Shown: one piece after another, positions 12,240-24,100 of the stretch
How positions within the stretch are numbered: the stretch's first letter is position 1
Layout: the number at the start of each line of letters is the position of its first letter
Origin: Branchiostoma floridae
Taxonomy: Eukaryota > Chordata > Leptocardii > Amphioxiformes > Branchiostomatidae
Length of the DNA stretch: 64,000 nucleotides
NCBI RefSeq assembly: GCF_000003815.2
Contig: NC_049988.1
Span: 1,718,678-1,782,677, forward strand
Reading direction: 5' to 3'
Program-made: the position numbers and the translations under genes
Notes under the pieces: model-generated
What the model was told of the DNA's origin: nothing
What the model saw: only the letters and a program-made list of their open reading frames with translations
Databases searched by the model: none

Positions 12240-13560
12240 GAGCTTCTGTGGCATTAGATGCAGTTTTAGTAACTGCCATGGTCAATATGTAAGAACGTAA
12301 CTGTTAAGCGAAAATAGGGAAGTTAAATAAAAGTACAAATTCTACTCTGTTGACTCTTATGTATACCTGGTTGGCAATGTTGTATCACAGCAGTAGCCCA
12401 CTGTCCAAAGTGTAGGTGGAACACGCTAGACTCCGAATGTGTATAAGCAAGCATTGAATTAACCTTTCACCCCACAGTGCCAGTCACCTTTCACCCACGA
12501 TGGTCAAATGTGATGTTTTGCAATCTGGTTACAAATAGCTTGTGATATTTTGTTTTACATTTCAAACATCCGCGTCATTCTGTCGCTAAACGGAATATTC
12601 ACAAACAATAATATGGCAAAATTACTTCATTGCTTCCATAAAAGTGTCTTCGTCAGTGTTTTTTTACATTTCACTTCTGTGCACTTTGTGTTCGGTCATT
12701 GATGTATAATACACAACCATGCTTTGTAAGGATGTGTCAATTGCTTTCTTCTTAGCCCAATGACCAATTGTAAACTGTTACAAAGGAGGTACAAATATTT
12801 CTACAATGCTGTTACCATTATCTATCTGTTTAAAAAAAAAAACTTCCCAATATACACAAGGTACTGTCATGTACAAATTAACGCCTAATATCCAGTAACC
12901 CGTCTCATGGCGTAACCCACCAGGTTAGTACTGTAGAGTACAAGCTAGCGCTGCATATCCAGACATGCTACAGACAGATTTGTATATATTTAGATGCCAC
13001 AACTCCCATAATGCAATATAGGCAAATATATCAAAGACTGCTTTGCCATTAGAAAGAATAATGATTGAAACTCATGATTAGCCCAACTCTATTGTAATAC
13101 ACAAACAATGTACTATATCAAAGCCTTGTGTTAGCCCTTCCTGTTATGTTAATTAGAATGTTAAGTCTTGTTCTATACACCTATTTTGTACTTTGTGTAA
13201 TATATTTAGTCGTTGCCATACATTGTACGATGTACAAATGTAGTGCAATAAAGTTCATATATATCCGGACACATTCATTTGTCTGCTCAACTCACAGCAG
13301 ATTGGTCCATGACTTTTTTTTACTAAAACTGTGCTGTACTAATACTGGTGATATTGGTAGTAAAACGATTTATTTCTCTAACACGACCGGCAAGTTGCGG
13401 TCCTTGTACAGATTATGAAGCTCGTTTACATATAATGGGACAAATTCCATTATTACTCAACAATACATTGCGCACGTGATTGATTATTTCTGTACAATGT
13501 AAAAACACGATAAGAATGAAGGAAGAAACGGAAAGAAAGAAAAATCCAGAAAGGTGGCAT
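12240..13560 (+). repeat. Zinc-finger-unit 3' flank, duplicate of 53070-53930
   Basis: The order of blocks matches the DNA after the zinc-finger exon at 51655-52590: AATAAAAGTACAA then CTGTTGACTCTT (12325 and 53150), TTTCAAACATCCGCGT (12560 and 53498), ATTGCTTTCTTC (12740 and 53540), CTCATGGCGTAAC (12905 and 53696), AAACTGTGCT (13325 and 53810), AACACGATAAGAA (13504 and 56585). It shows that the zinc-finger genes arose by duplication of a unit several kb long. Confidence 0.8.
12409..12495 (+). repeat. Stray fragment of zinc-finger promoter module
   Basis: AGTGTAGGTGGAACACGC, TGTGTATAAGCAAG and CACAGTGCCAGTCACCTTTC match the promoter modules at 13581 and 62666. It lies inside the 3' flank and lacks exon 1, so it is a displaced copy. 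Confidence 0.7.
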
Positions 13561-13580
13561 TAAAAGGGCACCTCCTCTGA

Positions 13581-13741
13581 AGTGTAGGCGGAACACACTA
13601 CACACTGAGTCTGTATAAGCAGGGATTACATTGATCTTTCACCCCAAAGTGTAACCTTTCACCCCTTGCTGCTCCAAACAGACAGACGTGCAGACGCTTG
13701 CAGGAGGATTGTGCAGTGGTAATAATCATCACTCGAAGAAG
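13581..13741 (+). promoter_or_regulatory. Zinc-finger unit 2: promoter and interrupted noncoding exon 1
   Basis: The best-preserved promoter module: AGTGTAGGCGGAAC at 13581, a TATAAG box at 13614-13619 (CTGTATAAGCAGG), CTTTCACCCC, TTGCTGCTCC, then CTTGCAGGAGGATTGTGC. In the other units the exon ends about 10 bases later at a GTAAG donor. Here it is cut at the AAGAAG of 13736-13741; the same AAGAAG and the donor GTAAGAACG appear at 50152-50162, past two nested insertions. The coding exon of this gene is at 51655-52590. Confidence 0.8.
13736..13741 (+). repeat. Retrotransposon target duplication, left (AAGAAG)
   Basis: AAGAAG here and at 50152-50157 flanks the retrotransposon. Intact units read AGAAGCAG/GTAAG at this place, so the host site was CGAAGAAG/GTAAG. 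Confidence 0.7.
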
Positions 13742-13742
13742 A

Positions 13743-14797
13743 CAAAGATTCAAGATTCTTGCTACAAGATTCAAAGAGCTGAAAGGTGAGCTGGAAACTG
13801 AGACAGTCGATAAAGAATGCTACTTTGATGCTAGGTTACCACCCTTCTCCATTGGAAGAATAACAGGGTCATTCACACCCAAAATGAACAACCAATGCAG
13901 CAAAGAGCAAGCAAAAGAAGAAATAGCACAGTTACTGCAAAGTATCAAGCTGACAAAGACAACCGTCGTCTTTACGGACGGATCGTCTCTAGGGAACCCA
14001 GGTCCGACAGGATGCTCGGCAGTGATCTACGAACATTGGGGCAGAACAGAACCATACACTGTCAAGAAGCCCGTTGCAGCAAAGTCAAACAACTATGAGG
14101 GGGAATTGCAGGGACTTCACCTGGCACTCAGCACACTGAGCAAGAGGGAAAGAAGTGAAGAGAGAGTGCTCATCTTATGTGACTGCAAGGCGGCAATAGA
14201 AAATGTCATCACTACTCACCAAGTAGATGCCTATAACGATCTAGTTAACAACATAAGACAGAAACTGCACGAAATGAAGCAGAAGAGAGTCAACATTCAA
14301 ATTGAATGGTGCCCAGGGCACATGGGAGTAGCAGGCAATGAGCTAGCCGACGAACAAGCCAAACTTGCAGCTGAAGAGGCCAGAAACAGCAACATGAATA
14401 CAGTGTGGACAAGACAACAAGCCCTCAAACACATAGAAAAACAAGCAGAAGAAAGATGGAAAAGAAGAAGCGAGCTACATACTACCAGCAAACACATGCA
14501 GAAGATAAATGTACAAATGAAGAAAAAATGCAAAGTACTGGGACTGAGGTCAACCCAAATTGCAATAAACCAGCTGGTGAGTGGGCACACCTCACTCAAC
14601 GCCTACAGAAACTGGATAGACGACACAGAGTCACCCAACTGTGAAGCCTGTGGGGAGAGAGAAAGCACAGAGCACTTCCTGTACTACTGCCCAAGGTATG
14701 AGAGCAGCAGACACAGAATGTATAACGAGGTGGACAACATATACCAAGAACTCAGTACACGGGAGAAAGAGAGAAGGCTGGACATAGTGACGCTAGC
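13743..14797 (+). pseudogene. Retrotransposon RNase H and C-terminal zinc-knuckle region, split by insertion
   Basis: An open frame from the truncated 5' end; the first ATG is at 13884. The RNase H catalytic set is present: D in VFTDGSSLGNPG, E in NYEGELQGL, D in LILCDCKAAI, D in GNELADEQAK, after H in CPGHMG. Near the C-terminus lies a CEACGERESTEHFLYYC zinc-knuckle-like motif (CxxC, H, C). The frame runs to D-I-V-T-L-A, where the giant transposon begins. The codons beyond that at 14798-14873 are TIR sequence and not retrotransposon protein. The true C-terminus is at 49897-49996 (GMREDLGEE, YIEDTGRF, stop TAA). The fragment is intact in frame, so the insertion is fairly young, but it lacks endonuclease and most of the reverse transcriptase and cannot move itself. 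Confidence 0.85.
14791..14797 (+). repeat. Giant transposon target duplication, left (CGCTAGC)
   Basis: CGCTAGC directly precedes the left TIR and recurs directly after the right TIR at 49890-49896. With one extra base it would be 8 bp with a mismatch (A/G). Confidence 0.9.
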
Positions 14798-14940
14798 CAC
14801 CCCATACAAGTACCGTTTTCACTTACAAGAGGTTAACGGTGGTCACAGTGATGCAGTTACAAGTGAGCTATGAGACGTCTCCTGTCTCCTGAGAGAGACT
14901 GGTAACCACTTACAACTGGATCAGAGAGATGGGCATGTGT
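14798..14940 (+). repeat. Left terminal inverted repeat (143 bp)
   Basis: Starts CACCCCATACAAGTACCG and ends GATGGGCATGTGT. Matched base for base by the reverse complement of 49747-49889 except at three positions. Outside these limits the two ends diverge at once. Confidence 0.95.
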
Positions 14941-15139
14941 ACCTAGCATGATCTAGCATGTGTCCAGTGCATAGCAACAATGCCACGTGCAGAAAGAGGA
15001 CAATACTCGCGAGACTTTGGTGATGGTACGAGATCCAGGCTCGGGATGCGGGATTTTTTAGGTGGCTAGTATCTAGTATCAGAACCCGGAATTTGTTGTC
15101 TTGTTTGACTGCCAGCAGTTGCTCAAGTCGACCAGTTCC
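14941..15139 (+). promoter_or_regulatory. Probable promoter and 5' UTR of transposase gene
   Basis: The 199 bases between the left TIR and the ATG of gene A. There is no TATA box that I trust. The TIR itself may hold transposase sites and promoter elements, as in many DNA transposons; that is inference. Confidence 0.4.
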
Positions 15140-18100
15140 ATGGCGAGGTAAGCACATTTTAATACTTAACATACTTTACTGGACATTTAGAGGTTAATAG
15201 TCAACTACCGCTTCTCACTCTCTTGTGTTTTGTGATGTATATGCGCGCTTCGGCCACGCGCGGGTGAAGGGGGAGGGGGGTGCATCAAGCACGGTGCACA
15301 TATCATGCATCATATAGCGGTCATACATGTATCCAAACCATAAAAGGTGGGTTGGTAACATTCTAACATGAATCCAGGAGTACCAACTATTAATAGATAC
15401 AGAAACGCAGCTACAGAAACTATGAAGACTAAAAAAAGTCGAATCGAAATTAGGTGCTTGCTTTAGCCTTTAACCAACAGATATTCCCGAGCTCATATTT
15501 TCCCGAAATTTTGGCATCATGGGAAAATTTAATGTAAAATGAACAACTTGAACTATGGTGTATAGACCATATCAGAAACGATGCAAGGAACTTGCCGCAG
15601 TAGCTTTTAACAGGAATGTTTTGTTTGTATTATCATGCTCTCACACACAGTCACAGACTTGGGGGTTTGATGAAAAAGCTGGGATGTGCCCCTGGCCTGT
15701 ATAGCTAGCCTGGCTATGATATCCCCCCAATCATGCGCCCTAAAATGGCTAGCCTTTCATGTATCTGCACCTTCTAGCAGAATGTCAACAAATTACAGCC
15801 AGAGTGCTTGTAAAGAGCATGCAGATCGCTTGTAAACAGTAAAGTCATTTGATCGAATCAGGTTTCGATTTGCCAACACGTACACAGGAATCAGATTCAA
15901 TGCGCTCGGTGATGGAAATCACCAACAAATTGCTGACTGAAAATCGTTACTGGCTTGATCCTGTGCTGATTTATTGTGGGTCACAATAATTATAGGGCTC
16001 TATTTCTGGCATGTTTGTGTGTTGTATGATGCTTTGCAGTTGCAGAGTACACAGGGTGTGGTTTCATAATTGAATTAGTTGAAATAGATATCTATTCAGT
16101 CCCACCTACCTGCAGCTGGATGTGCAGATATAGCACTTTTACTAGTTTTAGTTTGTTTGTTGACAGTTTGGCAACTATACCGTACAGTATACCAAATTTG
16201 GCACAAAATTCTGCCCCTGGTGTACACATCCCCAAATGAACCTCAAACACATATAGGACGAGTTGGATGTAGGATCTTTTCTATTCAGTTTAATTTGAGC
16301 TCAATTTAGTAATTTCATGTTCCACTTTTCTCACTAAGATTAATCAGAATTTGGTTGGGATGAATAGCAAACATAGAGACCGGCAGTGGCATGTTTTGGC
16401 ACCTTCAATTTTCTGGCAAATGCTCTTGACCAGTTCCAGCTAAGTTTTGCAAGTACAATTGTGGTACTCAAAGTACTAGTAGGTGTAGGGCAAAGTCATA
16501 GGACTCATAGGGTTCTTCACGTATGTTACTGTGATATATCTTTTGTCAGCAGTTGTCAAGTAGTTAGTGCTTTGCCGGATATTTCAATTGTTTTAATCCA
16601 TGTTTCTAACCATTTGTTAGATTTTTATGTGTATCAGATTTTGATTGGATGAAGATTTCTAATTATACATGTTAAGGGAGTTTTCTAATAGTATTTTCAA
16701 TTTATGACCATAGATTCTTATCTTTGTGATAGCTCTTTGAACTACAGAATTAGGTAATGAATTAGCCATATAGATTTAGACTAGAAAGGCCAACATTTGC
16801 TTGAGAGCAAATACAGCATATTTCAGCCATCTCCCTCATGCAACAATACGCCTTGAGGTCGTTAACCCCTTTAGCCATTGGAAAATGACCCAAAAAATTC
16901 TCAAAAATATCATTTTAAATTGTTCCATGCCAAAAATTATACTTGGGTCATTTGGATAAATATCTAGAACACCCCTTTACCAAATTTCGGGTCATTTGGT
17001 TGTAAAACGAGGGAACAGGAGCCCAAAATGTCCAATTTTTGTCAAAAAATGGCCATAAAATCGCAATATTAAGCATTATGTTGTACTGTATGGAAAAACT
17101 GTTCTTGAATTCATGTGCACATAATTGAAGGGCACTTTTATACCAAATTTCAGGTCATTCGGTTGTAAAAAAAAACGAGGGTACAGGAGGCAAAAATGTG
17201 CTTTTTTTTTTCAAAAAATGGCCAAAAATCGCAAAATTAAGCATTTTGTTGTACCGTATGCCAAAACTGTTAGCAAATCTGGGTGGGCATATGATCAGGG
17301 CACCTCTGTACCAAATTTCATGTCATTCGGCTGTAATACCAGGGTACAGGAGCCCCAAATATACATAAAAATTGACAAAAACCTCAATAAAATCATTTTA
17401 AAGGCAGAAGAGAAGAGAGAAAGAGAGAAAGAAAGAAAGAAAGAAAGAAACATTACGAATACAATATATTTCACCATACCTATGGTATGGCTGAAATATA
17501 ATTAGACATAATTAGACATTATTTCTATTTTGGTTTATCTATAGATCTGATTTTTCTTCTCTGTAAAGTACAGTATACAATTATGTATACCACTACTTAA
17601 CTTTGTCTGTAATTAGCCCTCGGGCCTGAACTTGCAATAAAGAATATTGTTATTATAATATTGAGAGCAGAGACAGATGTGTTCAGACACTACTTATATC
17701 TTATATATAAACTTCGTCAACTTCTATTATAATCTATATTCACTTTTCTACAGTATCTCAAAGCGAAGGAGGAAAACAACGTTGGGATTCTTTGTGCCAG
17801 GAACAAAAGTCACCATTTATGATGACAATGGCAGGAAGAGGACTCACTGGGTGCAGGTGAATCCTGGAGGCACATCCACGGCTAGACCTACTACTAGTAC
17901 TAGTACTACATCTACAGCAACAGACCAACACTTAGCCCAGTCTTCTGAGGCTTCTGAGATACCAGTAGAACCAGCATCCTACACCCAAATCAAGGAAGCA
18001 TTGAAAGAGGCATGGGCAGAGAAAAGAGACGACCTCATTAAGACAGCTATTCAGTCAGCTGTACCACCAACTTCTATGTGCTATCTGTGTGAAGAGGAAG

Positions 18101-21100
18101 TTCTCACAGCCCCACTGATCTTTTGCAAGGATTGCAGTCCACTTGGAGTTTTCTGTTTTAGATGCTTTGAGAAGATTCATAAGAGTCCCTCACTCCACTG
18201 TGCTGAGGAGTGGAAGGTGTGTTGAAATAAAATTGTGACAATGCTTTGTTTAAATTGTATGAGGAAATCCTCCACATGCATATACATGTGTACCTATGTT
18301 GGAGATATTTGCATGATCTGGCTTCTGTAAGAGGTTTAAGTTAGTATATCCTTGTCTTTCTTGTGATCTTATTTCTACTTATTTCTTTTTACATAGCATG
18401 ACATTAACCTATGCCTTGAATGTAGTTCTCTACATCACAGAGCATATGCTCTATACTAAATTAGTATAGCACTCAGTTACTTGATAATGTCACAATTGAT
18501 ACAAAATGGATCTCTGCTCATTTTTCAGGATGGCTGTTTTCAGCCGTATGTCTACAATAGACCTCTAGTGCTGCCTCACCAGAAGAACTGCCACAGTTCA
18601 AGCTACAAACCTCTTAGGGTCTTTGATCAAAATGGTGAGTAATGCAATTTATTTGTTTATTTTTGTCTTTTTAGTTATAAATAGTGTACAGTCAAACCTG
18701 TATTAGTGACCACCTGGCCCTGGCCATTGCGGTCATTTTTTGTCGGTCCCTTGGATTTGTCCCATTTCCTATTAAGAAATAGTCTATCACTGGAACCTGT
18801 CCAGCAGGGGCACAACCACACAATTCACAACCACACGATTTCTGGTCCCATAGATACAGGAAAACAGCCTATTGCGACCATACAGTGACTGTATGTCACC
18901 CTGAGTTTAAAATTATACTTTTGGAGGATTTCCCGACAGGGTCATTTTGGTGGTAGCGGATGATACCATGCCTTCTTGAACGTTAGAGAACTTAGAGTAC
19001 AAGTCTTTGTCAGTGAATTTACCAACAGCGCATGGCAATATCAATCATTTTTGGTAGATTTGACTTTGACAGGGTCAGTTGGTTTTTGTGACGATTGAGA
19101 CAATGTTACTTTGTGAAAAAGATTAGTGGGTACTGAAATCATATGTAACTTATTGCTTGTGGTGAATTGATCAACATTTTCTTTAAGTGGCCACCTGTCT
19201 ATAGTGGCCACATTTCCCCAGTCTCTTGAGTGGTTGCTATAGCCTGGTTTGACTGTACTGTTTGTTGTATTGTACAAGAATGGTTGCTTCAAAGGTGTAC
19301 ATATTAAAATTCAAAGCCACAATAGATGTATTTTGTAATGTGAAGAAAATATTTTTGGTAATGTAAAAGTTATCACTGAAAGAAGTGTTAAGAATTGATA
19401 GCTTGAAATAAATATGCAGGTTAGTGCAGGTAGTTTTTATGTCTAATGTAGTGCTAAGAGTGCCTGTTTGGGAACTAATGACTAAGGGAAGCTAGCATCA
19501 AACCTTCCTTGAGTTTCCTGTTTACTTCAATACACGTGTACACGTGATTCAATACACGTGGTGATTCAGTGTTTTGAAGATTTGGTAGTTTAATTATAAC
19601 ACAGTCTCACTGGACTAAGGGAAGTAATAATCATTTATTGTTCTTCACACATGGACCTCATTTCAGTCATGCAATGTTGAAATATGTGGTATTTCTTATT
19701 TGACACGAGCACTGGTAGTGGTAGGATTACGTTACCTGCGCCAGATCTGCCTCTTCCATGCAGCCTGTATGTGTGTATTTGAGGATTTCTGTTTTCTGTT
19801 TCCTGTACTGTGTCATGACTTTTGCCAAGTAGGTTATACTTTTGGTTGTGCCATGGTGGAGTGGCTACACTCTTGCTGTGGATGTATGTCAGTACCAAAA
19901 GAAGACTAATTATGCATAGAGGAGCTAAATGTGCATAGCTGATGCACTAAAAACCTTTGTGGGTATGTCAAGACATTTTCAGCCATGGAAAGTATTACCC
20001 TTATTGCAAAACTTTAAAATGTTTCAAGTATTGTACCATATCATACCATCCTCCTTAACATTTTGATTTGCCTTGTAATTTCCCTCAGGCCGCCTACAAC
20101 ACTTAGATGTTGCAGTGTGCAGATGTGGATATGAAACTGAATTGCAAACATTGCTGAAGTTGGGACTGTGGGGAGCAACACCCACAAATCCAAAGACAGC
20201 TTTTTCTGTTTCACTCCTGGAATGGTTGGTCTGGCTGTGCAGAGAGGCCCAGGTGTCAACATTAGCATTCTGCAAGGCAGTTAGATGGAAAAATGATTTG
20301 ACACTGAATGAGGTAAAAAAAGTTTTTTCTTGATGACCTATTACTGATTTGAGTGTGTCTTAAAAAAGGAAAATAAACAATTAATTTTTTTTTCTAAAGG
20401 TTGAACACTACATAGTGCTGTTTCTCTGTACTACTGGTAATATAACTTGCTCACTGCTGTTTTCTATTATTTTGTAAATGCATGTTCTCAAATCCAGCTG
20501 AATTGCTCACCAGTGTTTCCCTGTAAGGCTTACATAACAACATCAAGTTGTTGAATTTCAAATTTCATATTCCCATGCTGAAATGGAGAATGTGACATGT
20601 TATATCTGCTGAAAAATGTTTACCTGTCAATGCATGAATGTGAAGTAACAACATATCAGGCATATCTTAAGTATGATTCAGAACAAGTTACTTGCAATTC
20701 TTTTGCATTGTGTCACAGCATACTCCAGATTTTCATTGTATTAGTGTCAGTTTTGGTTAACCTGCTTTTCAATCAACCAATGCTCTGAGTCCATTTGTCT
20801 TTTGTTTATTTTGACAGATGAATTCTCTCCATCGGGCCCTTACTGGAGAATGTATTGCCGAATTTCGCCACTTTCAGCACAGGCTGGAAAGCATGAAGGA
20901 CTTGAGTCCTTCACTTGATGGTGGAATTAGCTGTCCTGCTTGTCCCAAGGTATATCATATATATTCCTCTCTTCCTGCATTTTTTAGTGTGTGCGTTGCT
21001 CATTTCTAGATGTAAAGCAACGACTTGATGATGCAGTTGCCCACTTTATAGATTTCCAAACTGTGTTAAAACTTAAAGAATTTGTGCTGCTTTCAATGCT

Positions 21101-24100
21101 TCAGTGCATATTAGATCAGAAATCAGATTGTGTTTAACATAACGCATTTGGGTACATTTGTCATTTTAACCAATGTCCTTGACAACTTATTGGAAGTTTA
21201 TCTATTGGCTTTCCTAATTTATTAAGCAAAAGTATGCATAGAATGTGAAAACATGATTAAACAATAATGTCATAGTATATATTTTCTTCTTTTTCAGAAT
21301 GATGGGGAACAGATCATTGCAATTGATGCAAATTTTGGTCTGGTCAGAAAGGCAAGCTCTGGTACAAGTTCTGCACCCCCCCTGCATGGACAGTCCATGT
21401 TCCTGGAAGATGAAAAACTGAAAGAGTTCCTTGCTGACTACTATGATGAAGAGAAGCCATCTGAGGTAAGTTTCTTTCTTCAACGTCATTCTAGGTATAG
21501 ATGGTATCGGCAACATCAAGGAGGTTAAAAACCTCCTTGGTAACATTATGTAGTATCCCCTGCTTATCTTTGCTTTTGTAAATACAGACCAACTAAATGT
21601 ACCAAAATTAGCCTCAATATATATCATTTATACTCTCCAAGCAGAGGTTAGGCTCCAGCTGTTTTTGAACGTTTTTTTAGTTGTTTTTATCGGGCTTTCT
21701 ATTTTGTCATTTTTTTTTTTTGCTGTGTCCGGCCTAACAGCGAAAAATAGTGACAAAATAGAAAGCCAGATAAAAACGACTAAAAAAACGTACAAAAACA
21801 GCCGGAGCCTAACCTCTGCTTGGAGAGTACTAGTATATCATTTAGGGATGTTGACTACATGTTTTTTCAAATCTATTTGAAAGTCTCTCAAATAAGATTT
21901 AAAATTACATGTAACAGCATGCACTATCTTGTGAATTTGAAGCCTCCATTTGAAGGGACCATGTGAAACTAAGACGTGCGCATGGTACTATTATTATGAA
22001 GTTTATTGCAAATTCTTGCCAATAGGCTAATTGCAGGTAACACGATAGATTCAAACAGTGTAAAAACAATAATAATATGTTTAAAAAACAATAATAATAT
22101 GTTTATTGCAAGTTAATTGCAGGTACAAACAACATTTATAACAAGGAAAATACAAAGGTGCTAGGATCTACATTCTATGTACATTATACTGGTTTTGTTG
22201 GGTTTGACTTCTTCTTTAAAGCAAGCGATGTACATATGTGTCTACTCTAGTCTAAAACTAGTAAGTATATCCAGTTTAGTGTTAACCCTTGTGCTTGATA
22301 CAACTATGTTCATTTTTGTACTTAGTCATGTAGAAAACGACATACCAAAATTGTTTCAAAATGCCTTGTTGTGAAAACTATATATTCACCAATCAAACAA
22401 GTCTTTGTGTTTACATAAAAACATGTCTCCCGCAAATTGACCATGAATTTTGATGGATGCAATTCTTTAATTTTTTAGAGATTCTGAACTTTGGATTCTT
22501 TTTCTTGCTCTGAATGAAAGTCTGACTGAATATCATTAGCCAAATAAGAAATATAGCCGCAGATTTTCATACTATAAAAGAAATAGGAATACTTGTTTTG
22601 GATTACATCATTTTCTTCAGATGTTTTTTGTTGCTGTTCTTTCTACATCAGGACTGTAGCCACTTTAAAGCTGGACAGTGCCTACGCTCTAAGGCACAGC
22701 ACCAAAAACTGGATGTCACTGGCGTCTTTGGGAGTGTTTGTAGGCATAACATCCCACTGAAGTTTCTGAATATGTTCCATGGAGAACGGTGGGTGTGCTC
22801 AGTTGTCTTAATGTAACTTATTGCTCTGATTATGTTCTTACAGTTAAAGCTTTCATTCAAAAATGGTTGGATATTTTCAGCGAAAATACTTTATAGTATA
22901 CAACACCAGGCACATGTCACATTGGGTGAAAGAGTACAATGTTTTTAACATCATCTTATCACCAGGGTAACATGTTTGTAGCTTTATTGAACATTACATC
23001 TTTAGGTCTCATTCATTGGCATATATGTTTTGTGTATCACCATTTGCTTCAAGGCATTGTCTGTTGGGAAACATTTTAAATCATTCATTCTTTCTTGAGT
23101 ACTTTCATCATGCTCCAAAGGAATTAGTGTAACTTTTGGTATGACTCATGATTCAGGCAGTGGTTTGTTTATCATCTTTGTCTTCTGTATCATCTCCAGC
23201 TTTGGATATCCAGTCTTCCTAATCAGGAACCTGCTCAGAGATGCCAAGCTGCGGAATATCAAACTGAAAATCATCTATGATGTTGCATGTTCCCTAAAAG
23301 CACACCTTAGAAAGGTAAGTTTTTCCAAACTTTTTACAAACAAACAAAATGACATGTATGAAACTGAAAGTTGGACCAGACAATCCAACTTCCATTTTTT
23401 GTATAAGCAATGAGTTTTTGTCTATAAGTACACTTCATGAGCTTCAACACCTTGCGCTTGTGCTACCAGTATATATCCAAATTTAGCAGGGCCATTCTGT
23501 AGAAGATTTAATACCTTAAAGGGGGAGTATTTCAACAGTTTTTACACAGGTAGATTGATGCAGTACAATTTGATTTTAATTAATAAGAGTTTATTATTGT
23601 GCCTTATTACACTGGTACCATATATTATAAGACAGGAGTATTTCTTTTCCAGAGTAAAGACAAGGAAATCAAAGAGATGCTGCCACAGCTGAGTCTGGCT
23701 GTGGATGTATTTCACTCATATGGTCATACACCTCTATGCCAGGTACGTGGATCTTAAGTAAGCCTTATGTATGTATGTATAAGCCTTACATAATTTCTGT
23801 GGTCTCAATTGTGATTTCATGCAAGCTTATAAGGGGACCTTTTTAAGTTGAAAATTTTAGAAAAAAAGGTTGTTCATGCTTTAATAATGGAATGTCTAAC
23901 ATTAAACTGTCAACTTTGTCAGTTGTTAGGGAAGAAAAAGCAACAACTGGACCATGGCATAGGTGATTTCAGATGATTTTGCCACAAACCTGTTTGTCAA
24001 GGTCCTTAAAGTGTTTTTAGTTTACAGTTGTTTAGTATTTTTTGTTCTTAGACATTTGCATGTATTATTTCAGGTCCAATACAACACCAGAAGACTCGAG

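Larger units (their letters stand above)
13742..14797 (+). mobile_element. I-clade-like non-LTR retrotransposon, left part
   Basis: A 5'-truncated LINE copy inserted in the noncoding exon of zinc-finger unit 2. It continues at 49897-50151 after the 35-kb transposon, making about 1.3 kb in all, and ends in a (CAA)n tail. Only the C-terminal part of the reverse-transcriptase polyprotein (RNase H and zinc-knuckle region) is kept. Confidence 0.85.
15148..17753 (+). other. Gene A intron 1, gene-free
   Basis: 2.6 kb without coding signal. It holds a diverged tandem repeat (16930-17380), a short (GAAA)n purine tract (17404-17450) and a LINE tail (17600-17665). Confidence 0.7.

Noticed and set aside
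13698-14873. One 391-residue protein from the zinc-finger exon through RNase H
   Set aside because: It starts at TTG and not ATG, its first residues are former 5' UTR, and its last 25 come from the TIR. Only the middle is real coding sequence.
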